The position numbers and the translations under genes were made by a program. A stretch of 64,000 bases of DNA from contig OZ026609.1 of assembly GCA_964020085.1 (NCBI GenBank), forward strand, positions 532,701-596,700, in the 5' to 3' direction. The DNA comes from Micromussa lordhowensis (Eukaryota > Cnidaria > Anthozoa > Scleractinia > Lobophylliidae). The notes beneath the pieces were generated by a model, which saw nothing but the letters and a program-made list of their open reading frames with translations, searched no databases and was not told the DNA's origin. Below, piece by piece: positions 10,530 through 22,194 of the stretch; the stretch's first letter is position 1, and each line of letters begins with the position of its first letter.

Positions 10530-13500
10530 ATGAAAGCTTGGCGGTTTTTTGTGTTTATCGGAGCCTGTTTGCTCCTAGCTGACATTTCGACAGTTTTAGC
10601 GTTAACAGAATCAGTTGTGAAACAAGGTGCGTCCACAAAGGACCTTCATAGCAACTCAACCGATGAACCGAAGAGTAAGTGTTATTTTTTTCCCTCAATG
10701 GGTTTAAAAATGTGCGGAACCTTGACTAGGTAGAAATACTGATTAAAATTCACCATCAACTATCATTTGTAGGAGAGAAAAAGTACCGAAATGCTCTCTA
10801 CGAAAGGGGAAATTCAGAACTGTTTATGGAAGGCATGCCATTCGGTAAGTGAGCGATTAGTTCTATCTAAAGACAATCTTACTATGTCGCCTCGATTTCA
10901 ATCGAGTCGTCCCCGAGTATTCGGGGAACGAGCCCACGCTCCCGTCTCGAACAACGGCTGGTAATGGAGTCTACACTTAGCTAGGCATAGCTTATTATCG
11001 ACTTGAAGCTCTGAAGGTTGTATGACAGTCGCAGTTGATTTTGCTCCGACCAAAGCCTAATGGTCAAAACGTCAGTTCTACAAATTCGCCACGACGCTAG
11101 TTTAAGTGTAAGTACTTTGCGCTTGTGTAAATAGAATCATTAAAACTCACTACAACGGGCACATGTGCCTTGAGCAGAAATAACTAGGCCGCTATATAGA
11201 GAAGTTGGGCTCTAACCAACGATCGACTGTGTAACCGTTTTGAATTTGACACTCTGATGTCCGTTACACATTAGCCGAAGTAAAACAGACCTCTCTTTCG
11301 ATTTCACTCCAGAGGAGTCTACCAGAGAATATGTATACATACACATGAATTAACTGTATAGATGTTGATTCTGATTGGTTGATATCCAAGCGCCATTAAC
11401 AAACAATCAGATGCACTCTAAATCTCAAACCTAGATCTCAGAATGGGTTGAGTGAGGTCTGAGTACGAGGACCAACCTCTTGTCTTTCCCTCCGTGGAAG
11501 GGGTGGGAAAGGATAAATTAAGGATTTTAGGGACAGGGTTACGAATATCTGTCCACTGGGTCATTATATTGAAGAGATTTTCTGAGATCTTGGCGACTCG
11601 ATTGTTTAGACATTCTTCAGTTACCCAGTCAGCGGATTTTCATAGAAATGCTTTCTTATTTTATTTTCTAAACAGGAAAATACGCTATTCACTGCTTAAA
11701 GGAAAGACCAACTGACTGTCCAGGCGGCTCGGCTTGTTCTGAAAAATTATGTTGGTGCGAAATTAACAGCTCTCTTCGTGCAAAGAGCGATGGACAAAAA
11801 CACCGCAATTGTATAGGTCTGTGGTTTTTTTTGCACGTATCACAAATTACAATGACAAAGTACTCTGCCATGGCTACTACTCTTTGTTTGATTAGAGTCT
11901 TATGGATGTTCAGAATCAAGCATTGAAAAATAATTCAAAGTTTATACCTATGCTGCTTTCAAGACTAGCAAAATAACCATTTCAAATTGGCTGGACAATG
12001 TTTCGATAACTTGTAACGAGCTTCCAAAATACTCTCCGTGGTCAAAAGTTTTGGTCACGCCTTCCGGGTTTTTCAATTCCACGGTCCTTGAAAAGAATTA
12101 TCCGCAGGAAGAAAATTACGATGGTTACGACGATTTTTGTTGCCCACAATTCATAAGCGTTTACACGCACAAACGTTTACTTTAGGAACTAGCATCTTAC
12201 GAAAATCAAGAGTTTATGTTTGAACATCTGTTCCCAAACTCATTAATAGTTCATCAAGTTAAAACTAAGAAAATCCCAACCATAAAGAATGTTGGGATAC
12301 CCGGTCTTAAATAGCATCAGGAGCCCATCACTAGGAGCTTGCAACTCCAATAATAAGCCTATGTCACGGCATTTTTACAGACCGGTCTATTTTTAGACTT
12401 CTTTTCCCACAAAATAGGTCAGTTCCGCGCATCGGTAAGGGAAACAATGGCGGCTTTTCCTTTTAATCTTCCAGTGAAACTGCCGACGTCAATTAAAGAA
12501 TCAAGTTCGCGCTTATGATTTGTCACTGTTGTCCCTGCGGGAGTCTGAATACGCGGTAAATTCAAGCTAAAAATAGACAGGTCTGTGAAAACGCCGTGAC
12601 CGGAATATGGAGTAGTTGCTGGCTCCTAGTGATGGGCTCCTGATAGCATAGATTTTGATGATTTTACTTCTCCCTTTACTCCTTAGTGGCTCGTACTAGT
12701 TTTCTCGCGCCGGGAGTAGATCACCATCGTGCGTCACGCGTGATAAACACGAACGATAGAGTCGCGAGATTTAAAACTCGAAAGACCAAAACAAATATGG
12801 CGGCGCGCGGCTTTTTTCGCCCAAGGTCACTTTTGTACTGGTGGAGACGAACTTCGCATATAAAGGAGGCTTTACCTGCTGGAACAACTTAAGTCAATTC
12901 TGTGTATTTAAGAAAAATTGTTTTGGAAATCCAATGCTTCCCAAATTTCAAAGGAAACTCGATCGATCGTGCAGCCACCGAGAACGTATTAAGGAGAATA
13001 AGTAAGGCTGATTACACAGTATAGGGATATATTTTCCAATATTTCGGAAGGCACGGCCTTCCTTCCTCAGGGTGTAACAGGGAATGACTCTAGTTTTAAA
13101 CGTTACAAATTTAAAATATGGGAAATAAGATATAACTAGTGAAAAGATAAATGTAACAAAAGTTTGATAGACAGGGCTAAGTAAGAAATAACGATGAAAA
13201 AAGTAACGTAAAAATTTAAAAATTTGAAATTTGAAAATATGGTAAAACGTTACAGCCTGAAAAGTAGCAATGAGCAGCTATAAATAGTACAGGTGACCTA
13301 AACATAGAAAGCTAATACAAAAGAAACGTACTAAGTTTCATCTTTCTTATTGAGACCATGAGGTTCAAGGGTTTGACCTCTTTCAATGAGATAGCTTCTC
13401 TTGCTTTACGTACACCGTCACGATTAGATTTAACGAGTTCTAGGGGAATAAGTTGCATGTCAGTAGCGTTATGATTGCTACATAAAAAATGTTCGGATAC

Positions 13501-16500
13501 CCTGGTGGGCTTAGAGCTGTTAGTTCGTTTGTCAACAGGTCTGCGATGTTCGTTGAAGCGGTCTTTAAGTCTACGTTTGGTTTCTCCTATGTATTGTTTG
13601 TGACAGTGGTTACATTGTACCATGTAGATAACGTTTTTGGAGTTGCAGTCAATGTGATGATTAATAAATCTAGTTTCTCCTGTAGAGTTAAATGTATACT
13701 TAGTAAGTCCGTCGTTTATGTAATTGCATGTTAGGCAGTTGTTGCCACAACGGAAAGAGCCGCGAGGTTCGTTAGCAGTGGTAGACGGTTTATGAAGCTT
13801 AGCACTAACTAATATATTACTAAGGTTGTTAGAACGTCGGAAGGCAACAAAGGGTTTAGCTTTGAAAACGTTAGTGCAACGGGGAGATGAAGACAGAATG
13901 TTGAAGTGTTTGTTAATGATGGATGATACGTAGCGAAGAGCTGGATTACATGTTATGACGAGGGGTACCCGTTGCGGCTGATTAGTAGTGGGAGTGTCTT
14001 TGGGGGTGAGTGTTAGAGTACGAGTGATGTTATGTACGCGTGCTACATCTTGATTAAGGAAAGGTAAATTATATCCGCGTTTGTTGAGGTAAGATTTGAG
14101 TTCGTTAGAACGTTGTTTGAAAGTCTCGTCAGAGGAACAGATACGACGAAGTCGAAGAGCTAAGCTGAATGGAATAGCTATTTTGGTATGTTGAGGGTGG
14201 CATAAAGAATGTAGCAAGTATTGATGTTTGTCAGTGGCTTTGGTGTAAAGATCAGTCGTGATATTGCCGTTATTGACAGAAACGTTAACATCAAGAAAGG
14301 GTATAGAAGTAAATGAATAATTGGATGTGAACTTAATGGTGGGATGAATGTTGTTAAGGTAAGAGGTGAAAGCATGTAGTTCGTCAACAGAATGTGTCCA
14401 TATCATGAAGATGTCGTCTATGTAACGCCACCATGTATGTGGTTGGTATGGAGCACGCGACAAAGCGTCTGTCTCAAATTTGGCGAGGAACAGATTGGCA
14501 TAAGAAGGTGCCATTCTGGTTCCCATGGCTGTACCGTGTATCTGCAGGTAGTGTTTGTCATTGAAGGTAAAGTTGTTCATAGTAAGAATCATACGTATAA
14601 GATCACATAGAGTTTCCGTACCAACAGTAGAACTGCTGCGGTCTCTTGTGTCAAGGAAATGTCGGCAGGCGGTGATGCCTTCGTTGTGGGGAATGTTAGT
14701 GTAAAGAGAAGAAACGTCTAGAGTAACAAGAAGGGCGTTTGCAGGGAGTTGTCCAAGTTGTTCGAGTTTGTTGAGGAAGTGTGTGGTGTCTTTTATAAAC
14801 GATTGCGTGGTCTGCACCAGGGGTTTGAGATGGTGGTCTACAAATTGTGAGATACGTTCCGTAGGGTGAGAGTTGCTACAGACAATAGAGCGTCCAGGGT
14901 TACCTTGCTTGTGCACTTTAGGCAAAATGTAAAACCGTCCGGGTTTAGGGTCAGTCTGTATAAGATAGCGTTTGGTTTCTTTGTTAATAATTTTGTCACG
15001 GTTCATGCGTTCGGTGTATTTAAGTATGCGTTTTCGTATGTCAGTAGTTACGTTGTTGTCTAAGAGTTTGTAGAACTTGGTGTCGTTGAGTTGTCGTAGA
15101 CACTCGTTGATGTACCAGTCTCGATCCATAACAACAGTGCCAGAACCCTTGTCAGCCGATTTGATGACAATGTCACTTCGTCGGCTGAGCATTTTACAAG
15201 CATATCGTTCACGTGTAGTCAAATTGTCTCTAACAGGAGCTGGTTTCAGTTTCAAGAGGTCATGCTCGACAACATCAAGAAAAGTGTCAAGTGCAGGGTC
15301 CCTGTGTGGGGGAGGGGTCCAATTGCTTTTGGTACGGAATGGGTTAAGATTAGTTTGGGGAGGATAGTCATGAAAGTATTCGAGTAGACGCATCCGTCTA
15401 CTGAATTCATGGAAATCAGCTCTAACCTCAGTCCAGTTGATGTTGCGAGGAGTGGGGCAAAAGGAAAGGCCTCTAGCAAGCAATTGGTTTTCGTCCTGAG
15501 AAAGCGTGACAAACACTTCAACATTCTGTCTTCATCTCCCCGTTGCACTAACGTTTTCAAAGCTAAACCCTTTGTTGCCTTCCGACGTTCTAACAACCTT
15601 AGTAATATATTAGTTAGTGCTAAGCTTCATAAACCGTCTACCACTGCTAACGAACCTCGCGGCTCTTTCCGTTGTGGCAACAACTGCCTAACATGCAATT
15701 ACATAAACGACGGACTTACTAAGTATACATTTAACTCTACAGGAGAAACTAGATTTATTAATCATCACATTGACTGCAACTCCAAAAACGTTATCTACAT
15801 GGTACAATGTAACCACTGTCACAAACAATACATAGGAGAAACCAAACGTAGACTTAAAGACCGCTTCAACGAACATCGCAGACCTGTTGACAAACGAACT
15901 AACAGCTCTAAGCCCACCACGGTATCCGAACATTTTTTGTGTAACAATCATGACGCTACTGACATGCAACTTATTCCCCTAGAACTCGTTAAATCTAATC
16001 GTGACGGTGTACGTAAAGCAAGAGAAGCATATCTCATTGAAAGAGGTCAAACCCTTGAACCTCATGGTCTCAATAAGAAAGATGAAACTTAGTACGTTTC
16101 TTTTGTATTAGCTTTTTATGTTTAGGTCACCTGTACTATTTATAGCTGCTCATTGCTACTTTTCAGGCTGTAACGTTTTACCATATTTTCAAATTTCAAA
16201 TTTTTAAATTTTTACGTTACTTTTTTCATCGTTATTTCTTAGTTAGCCCTGTCTATCAAACTTTTGTTACATTTATCTTTTCACTAGTTATATCTTATTT
16301 CCCATATTTTAAATTTGGGAAATCCTTTTCGAATGTTGCCATGTAACTGCTGACGACAAAATAACAGCTGTTTTAGGTAAAGTATAAATTATATAATCCA
16401 AATTTACAAAAATATTACAGTGGCCCTGGTCTGCCTTTTTGTTCTATTCTTACAAAGTTGTGAGCCGTCAAAAACCTGAAAACTGGTACGAGCCACCTTA

Positions 16501-19500
16501 AGAAGATATATCAAACACTCGAGACAGTGTTTCATCCACTATCCAAACACCTCAAATTTCGTCAAAAATACTCCGCTGCGCGTCGTATTTTCAACTCTCT
16601 TCTCGGTGTTTGGATATCCCGATGAAACACTGTCTCCCGCATTTGTAATATTATATAAAACGTTTTGCTCTCTCCCTCCCTCTTACTTGCAGATCTTGAA
16701 TTCCCGTGTAAAAATGAGGAGCATTCTCCTTGCCACCGAAACGCTTCCTGTGAATATTTTGACAACAGAACGTTCTATTGCGAATGTAACAAAGGACTTT
16801 TAGGAGACGGACAAACATGCGAAAAGAAACCAGGTATTAGTTTTCGTTTCTCAATGAACCTTTAACATTTATATAAACAATAGCCACCATTTGGAGCGAA
16901 AACATGCTCGAGTCTCTCTCCGGACATTATCTGTTCCGAGAAGCGAACTGTTTTCCGAGAGCAAAGCTTGAGAAAGACTATGAGCCCCGTTGAGCAGATA
17001 ACTTTATATCTAAGGACAAATATCCGAGCTTGTTTTCTCTCCGGCTTCTCAGCGGTCCGGAATCCTTAATCCTTGAATCTGATTGGCCAATCGTGCGTGC
17101 TCCAGCGGTCCATATTTTGGATACATCTGCAGGTACCGGAAAGCTTTGTATTTTGGGTCACTTGGGATTAGTCTTTATTTGGAGTTGTTTTGTTTCCTGT
17201 CTTTTATTTCTTTTGTTTTACGTAAGCTTACGTAATCTGTGCTCCGGTACCTGCAGAAAGATCCAATGATCCCATATTTTCCTATCTGGAGCCCGAGTTA
17301 CGGATCGCTCCGAAATTTCGCCCCTAAGAGCTCGCAAGAGTTAGAGGTAGTCGTCAATCTTTTGCCTTATTTACACTTTCATCGACGATTAATCAACGCA
17401 AGTTTATCTCTATTCACTTTTAAATGGCACGAGGTTGAGAAATTCATTGAATTCGAGCCGGTGATTGTTTCGCTGTTTTGATTCATGTTGCCTGAATTAA
17501 CCGCACGGCACATTGCTCGCATAATAAAACGATGTTTTGTTTACTATTTTGCAAAATACAATTCTTGACTATGCAAAGGAACCGTGTTTAAACATCTGCC
17601 TAAATATAAACTTGCAAAAACCTAATAGCAGATGAAACATAAACCCGGGCTTCGGTGAACAAAACTGTTGATCATTTCGAACCCCGATAGAGTGGGTAGT
17701 TTTGAAGGACTGCTTGAGGTTTTGAAACCCACAAAGTTTGTCACAGCAACAATCAAAACACTCTGCCACCCCTCCCGCCCAACAGATTTTACCACCCAGA
17801 TTCTGTGTGGTCACGTGACCAAGGGAGGCAGTGAAGAGAGAGCCTGGGAACGAGGTTAACATTAATCACCAATCCTTCTGGACCGGGTTGTTCAAAGCCC
17901 GATTAACCTGACCCAGGGTTAGCGAGGATTTTGATTTCAGTTTTGCAACTTTTCGGAGAGGTTTTCTGTTTATATTGTTTGGCCTTCTCTTTTTAATTTG
18001 AATAATCTCAAACTAAACAAAGACCCTCTAGTGACTAGACGTTTTACTTCTCATTTTGTTAGAAAGGACGTTTGAATAGGCCATTTCCGAGTTGTCTATT
18101 GCCTCTGTGTCAAAGCGAGTCTTCGTGCGAAACCATTCATATGAAAATGAGTTCCGCCTACAGGTTCATTTTCATGTAAATCAAACTCATTTTCATATGA
18201 AAGGTTTTGCACGAAGACTCGTTTTGAAACAGAGGTACAAGGGAACTCGGAAATGGCCTATTTCAGTGTTTCTGAGTTGCGTGACCGTAAAATGGCAGCC
18301 CGAGTGGGTTTTCGCATAGGTCAAAAAATGTTTCTGTTACTATACGGCCACCATACAAAGCTCTTAATTTGGGTAAAACACTTTTCCGAATAACGCGCAG
18401 ATGAAAATCCGTACAGACCTAAATCTTGACAAGGTTGTTTATGCGTGAATCATCTATCATATCCCAGATTGAATGATTACGATTTTTTAGTTTTGATTGC
18501 GTGACACCATTGTGTTTATTATCCTTCAAACATTTGGACACATTTGGACCAATCGCGCTGACGAGCGAAAATACTTGATCGATTATATAAGAGTTGATAT
18601 ATTTAACATACAAGTGGTCCTGGTCAAATGCTAAGTAGAACAGTGAGGTAAGGTATCCAGATGATATAAAGCGTTTCAGTTTCATATATTTTCATGTTAT
18701 TGTCATGGTCTTTCCAAACTGGCGGAAACGGCGAGAATTTCCTTGCCGTTTCCGCCATCTTGGAAAGATCATTGAAACAAGGTTAGTTGTCACTCTGCGA
18801 AAATTCAAAACTTAGCACCCACCAATCAAAAACATGGATTTCAGTAGCGCTACGTCATCATTATGGAATTATTTATTTCGGAGGGGATGGGAAGGGTGAG
18901 AAGAAACTGAGCCTACCTATGTAAACTAAACATATTTTTGGTTTATTTTTATGTCCTCCCTTCGATTACAGAACCAACGACCATGGCCAGCACAGGCACA
19001 CCCACGAAGCAAACCAATAATTCTACCACAACAACGAAGCCTAAGAAACAATATGAACTTTTCTTGAAGAAAACGTTCTCTATTTACCACATTATCGTTG
19101 GGCATGTGAAAAAGCATTCAGGATTAGTGATCTTCGGAGCATTATGTCTTGGAGTTATGGTCTTGACCATTACGATCTGTTTGTGCAGGTATGAATCCAT
19201 CACGCGAGAGAATCACTAACCAACTTTTACTCGGCAAGGGTGGAATTAAAGCGGGGATGGAGGGTTAGCTCAATGTGGCTATGGCCAGTAAAATGAAAGC
19301 GGGGATGGAGGGTTAGCTCAATGTAGCTATGGCCTGTGGAATTAAAGCGGGGATGGAGGGTTAGCTCAATGTGGCTATGGCCTGTGGAATTAAAGCGGGG
19401 ATGGAGGGTTAGCTCAATGTGGCTATGGCCAGTAGAATGAAAGCGGGGATGGAGGGTTAGCTCAATGTGGCTATGGCCAGTAGAATGAAAGCGGGGATGG

Positions 19501-20759
19501 AGGGTTAGCTCAATGTGGCTATGGCCTGTGGAATGAAAGCGGGGATGGAGGGTTAGCTCAATGTGGCTATGGCCAGTAGAATGAAAGCGGGGATGGAGGG
19601 TTAGCTCAATGTGGCTATGGCCTGTGGAATTAAAGCGGGGATGGAGGGTTAGCTCAATGTGGCTATGGCTGTGGCTATGTATCTAAGGCTATGTATCTAA
19701 GGCTCTGAGTACTTTGGTATCATAATTTGAAAAGGGGTTACACGTTTTAGAAAAAAAAACTGTGTTTTTTTAAGAAATGACAAAAGAACCAGACAAAAGA
19801 GAAGGAACAACGAGATGTAAATGGTGCGGAGAAGAGAAGTCACATTCCACACCATTGTGAAATGGGTTATGACTGTTATCGACTTGGTATAATGCTAGTT
19901 TTTAATTAGGATGCATTTTAGTAGTGTTAGAGGACAGTGTTGTAGTTAGATTCCAAACTTGCGCGATCAGAAAAAATGATCACAAAAATAAGATTTCCCA
20001 GACGAAAATGGGACGCTGCAGACTTTCTTCCCTCTACCCTCCGAGGAAAGACTTGACAGATTGAAAGTCACGCCAGTAACTAGAAAAACTCTACAACGAT
20101 ACGGGGTTTTCTTTATTCCGGTGAACTTTGAATAAATTTGAACATATAAATCTACAAGACCTTTGTGAGAAAATAACAGAAACCTCAGTAATGAGAAAAC
20201 AAAATAAGAGACTATAATATTCTGGGAACAATCGCGCGTTTTCAACTCCTTACAGCTGGTAGTAGACGAAACCGTGTTTTAAAGCAATTCGGATTTATGA
20301 AGAGTCTCTTATTCACCGGCTATTAAACTGTTCTTCTGTTATGTTCGCTGGTACAGGTGGGAGAATTCTCAGAAGTTGTTTACTATACCACTTACAACTA
20401 CGCTTTCTATACAACCTTTATTGCTCATTTTATTTCTTATTTTATTTAGGAGGCGGATAAGGCGAAAGCGTGAAAAGAAACTCTTAGAGTATATGGAAGA
20501 TGAATCACATGAGGGCTTTGAACAGCAACAGTTTTCAAGTTATCCAATCTATGATGAACCCGACCAACACCTTTATGAGAACATCGGGACAATGGATCAA
20601 GTGCTAGGTCCTCTCCCATCGACACCGGCTCCACCACCACTAGCATCATCAATGCAACCGCCGCCACCGCCACCACCTATGCCTTCGAAAAAGGCTCCAG
20701 TAGCCAAAACAGAATCACAGTCAAGCTTTTTTTCAGATGAAGAATTTAAAGGTTACTAG
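10530..20759 (+). CDS. Single-pass receptor-like protein with Cys-rich and EGF modules and an adaptor-motif tail
   Basis: Six exons: 10530-10674, 10773-10844, 11676-11816, 16693-16833, 18972-19188 and 20450-20759. All are in phase, 1026 nt, 341 residues. Residues 1-24 form a signal peptide. Residues 73-119 hold six cysteines. Residues 120-166 form an EGF-like module, also with six cysteines. A Thr-rich stalk follows, then a transmembrane helix at about 217-238 and a basic stop-transfer run (RRRIRRKREKK). The tail contains YDEP at 273 and YENI at 281, which resemble Nck/Crk and Grb2 SH2 sites, and a PPPPPPPMP run near 309-317 that could bind profilin, EVH1 or SH3 proteins. The ligand is unknown and I do not recognise the family. 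Introns 1-4 are phase 1, so extracellular modules are exon-bounded and shuffle-compatible. Binding partners are inferred from motif form only. Confidence 0.8.
10889..10976. mobile_element. Short fold-back repeat (TAGGCTCGA family) in intron 2
   Basis: Diverged copy of the repeat at 37306 and 38035: an initial CTCGATT, a central CCCGAGTATTCGGGGAACG stem and a distal GGCTGGTAATGGAG. Non-coding. Confidence 0.5.
12318..12642. mobile_element. hAT-like MITE, copy 2
   Basis: Closely matches the element at 6083-6420 along its whole length, with the same CAGGAGCCC ends. ATAGCAT directly precedes it and directly follows it, a 7-bp visible target duplication. The similarity between copies suggests fairly recent activity. 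Confidence 0.85.
13009..13080 (-). ncRNA. Hammerhead-ribozyme-like motif at the Penelope element 3' end
   Basis: Read on the minus strand, the core CTGAGGA is followed by a 7-bp stem (GGAAGGC/GCCTTCC with loop CGT) and then GAAA. A short UAUU/AAUA hairpin and an AUC that could be the cleavage site come next. Flanking GTTACAC and GTGTAAT can pair as stem I. One extra A separates CTGAGGA from stem II. Hammerheads of this kind are established in Penelope-like elements. Activity is not shown by the sequence. Confidence 0.65.
13312..15516 (-). CDS. Reverse transcriptase/GIY-YIG endonuclease of the Penelope-like element
   Basis: A 734-codon open frame with reverse-transcriptase motifs in order: LVTLDVSSLYTNIP (motif A), GTAMGTRMAPSYANLF (motif B), then YIDD (catalytic motif C, about 14412-14423) and LDVNVSV. 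A cysteine motif (CGNNCLTC) and a GIY-YIG nuclease (VIYMV...YIGETKRRLKDRF) follow. The protein would copy RNA and nick target DNA. The frame is open at the junction with the inverted copy and starts with GTG rather than ATG, so the true N-terminus is missing. Compared with the inverted copy, one base is missing near 13392. This shifts the last 25 or so codons out of the conserved frame. The copy is therefore probably not functional as it stands. Confidence 0.85.
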   Translation of the reverse strand: MFVTLSQDENQLLARGLSFCPTPRNINWTEVRADFHEFSRRMRLLEYFHDYPPQTNLNPFRTKSNWTPPPHRDPALDTFLDVVEHDLLKLKPAPVRDNLTTRERYACKMLSRRSDIVIKSADKGSGTVVMDRDWYINECLRQLNDTKFYKLLDNNVTTDIRKRILKYTERMNRDKIINKETKRYLIQTDPKPGRFYILPKVHKQGNPGRSIVCSNSHPTERISQFVDHHLKPLVQTTQSFIKDTTHFLNKLEQLGQLPANALLVTLDVSSLYTNIPHNEGITACRHFLDTRDRSSSTVGTETLCDLIRMILTMNNFTFNDKHYLQIHGTAMGTRMAPSYANLFLAKFETDALSRAPYQPHTWWRYIDDIFMIWTHSVDELHAFTSYLNNIHPTIKFTSNYSFTSIPFLDVNVSVNNGNITTDLYTKATDKHQYLLHSLCHPQHTKIAIPFSLALRLRRICSSDETFKQRSNELKSYLNKRGYNLPFLNQDVARVHNITRTLTLTPKDTPTTNQPQRVPLVITCNPALRYVSSIINKHFNILSSSPRCTNVFKAKPFVAFRRSNNLSNILVSAKLHKPSTTANEPRGSFRCGNNCLTCNYINDGLTKYTFNSTGETRFINHHIDCNSKNVIYMVQCNHCHKQYIGETKRRLKDRFNEHRRPVDKRTNSSKPTRVSEHFLCSNHNATDMQLIPLELVKSNRDGVRKAREAISLKEVKPLNLMVSIRKMKLSTFLLY
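15513..16092 (+). pseudogene. Inverted partial copy encoding the GIY-YIG end of the Penelope protein
   Basis: In frame with the stop at 16090-16092, this copy encodes the cysteine motif and the whole GIY-YIG nuclease. It keeps the conserved ending AYLIERGQTLEPHG that the longer copy has lost by a frameshift. It has no reverse transcriptase. A few amino-acid differences separate the copies, so they were not made at the same moment or have since drifted. The 3' flank matches the long copy to about 16317, stopping before the hammerhead-like region. Confidence 0.85.
18077..18260. mobile_element. Palindromic MITE, family A, copy 3
   Basis: The best preserved of three copies, with TAGGCCATTTCCGAGTT at one end and its inverse at the other. 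It lies in intron 4 of the receptor-like gene. Confidence 0.8.
18698..18778. repeat. Short perfect-stem hairpin
   Basis: Arms with GGTCTTTCCAAACTGGCGGA and CCGTTTCCGCCATCTTGGAA fold on each other around a short loop. It is probably a small MITE in intron 4 of the receptor-like gene. Confidence 0.6.
19240..19680. repeat. 48-bp minisatellite, about nine copies
   Basis: Copies begin at 19251, 19299, 19347, 19395, 19443, 19491, 19539, 19587 and 19635 and share GCGGGGATGGAGGGTTAGCT. Two alternating junction variants occur (GGCCAGTARAATGAAA and GGCCTGTGGAATTAAA). It lies just inside intron 5 of the receptor-like gene, about 50 bp after the donor site. Confidence 0.9.
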
Positions 20760-22190
20760 CTGTAACCCTGATTATTTTACACAAGTAAGATAAGGTAAGA
20801 TCGATTCCAATTAGAGGAGATATGATCAAAGCTTTATTATAGTAGATTGTACGCCTATTCCCAGTCTTCCACGCTGTATGCTCAGTCTTTCCCTTCCATT
20901 ATCCCACAAGTCTAGTAAGCCTCAAAACCAAAGAGACTGGGGTAGAAATCGCCAAGTTCAGCTAAAACTCGAGAGTTTCTCATGAGGCAACGGAATCCTA
21001 TTGTGGCAGAAACCAACTACTTATTAACCGAGAGTGAGGTCTTAACGGGAAAATCTCGGACGCGAGACCTTACCGTATTTACCGAGCGATAGCGAGGTCA
21101 ATACGGCAAGGTCTCGGTCCGAGATTTTCCTGTAAAGACCGAACGTTCGAGGTTAATAAGTTGTTTATTATATGGCTTTTTGCTTGGCTTTTGCAGGCCC
21201 GTAATCGGTCCGTGGGCATTACGGGAGAATAATGCCCTAGTATTGGCCAATCAGAGCACGCGTTAGATCGGCAAAAAAGCCCAAGTCATATAATAAAACT
21301 ATATAATGTCATGTACTTATTATGATTTTATTTATTTAATTTTATTTTTCAGGTTTCTCTGGTTACATTTGCTGGTTTTAAAGAGTTTTCGTAATTTCAA
21401 GTGATCATTATATAATGCATTTATTTAATCCGGATATACACAAGTGAACGCAAACTTCTCTTTAGCTTTCGACAAGACTTATCCTTGCTGAAGCTGTGTT
21501 ACAATTCTTAATATTTGTTATCGTTTACGTTTCAATTACAAAGTGAGAAATGGCCTTGAATTTGTCAGTATTGCCGTAAATTTGCACCTGGAAGTTAACA
21601 AAGTCTCTGAATAAATGAAAAAATTAAAAGGATCGTGAACATCAAACGTTTAAGGTTTCCATGGTTACTGTAATAAACAAGGTTTTGTATAATGCATAGC
21701 TGCTGCAAGATGCAATTACACGTTTTCATTGACCATGAATCACGGTAATAACTTCTCATTGCCACTTGTACACAAGCAACAGAGCTATGTGGGCGAAGGG
21801 AGGTGATTTGGCGCAGTGTCATCATTGTTGCGTATAATCCCATTCTACACTCTACAGAAGAGAAGAAATCTGGGGCGAGTCTCATCCCGCAGTCTCTTGT
21901 GCGACCGTTAGTGGGGGCAATATGGGTTCTCATCTTCGTTCCCAACCTTGTCCCAGGGCCTTCTTCACTGTTCATCGTCATGAATAAGGCCCCAGGGACG
22001 AGGCTGGTTTTGTCCCCGGTAACAGTCCCACAAGCGACTGTGGGATGAGACTTGTCCCAGATTTCTTCTCTTTACAAAACGCTATAATCTTCGCACCATT
22101 AACGTAACTGTTGGCTCGAGCACTCAGAAACAAATAAGGGTAGACTTGGGCATCAACAAAGCAGAAGCAAGCTCATACATAAATATAAAT
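20760..22190. other. Intergenic region with two fold-back repeats
   Basis: No gene seen. About 20990-21310 is a fold-back with AACCGAGAGTGAGGTCTTA and inverted relatives, ending near a TCATATAATAA motif. A diverged partner lies near 28640-28830. A second palindrome at 21858-22071 has arms beginning GAGAAGAAATCTGGG. Confidence 0.55.
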
Positions 22191-22194
22191 GACT

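Larger units (their letters stand above)
13009..16317 (-). mobile_element. Penelope-like retroelement with inverted partial copy
   Basis: The element runs on the minus strand from about 15510 down to 13009 and carries a reverse transcriptase joined to a GIY-YIG endonuclease. From about 15510 to 16317 a second, partial copy in the opposite orientation mirrors 13106-13917. The two copies meet head to head where the 5' end of the reverse transcriptase is truncated. Partial inverted or tandem copies upstream are typical of Penelope-like elements. The element sits inside intron 3 of the receptor-like gene, antisense to it. Confidence 0.85.

Noticed and set aside
15252..15596. Overlapping minus-strand frame across the Penelope junction
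   Set aside because: It reads the inverted copy and the long copy in a shadow frame; no motif.
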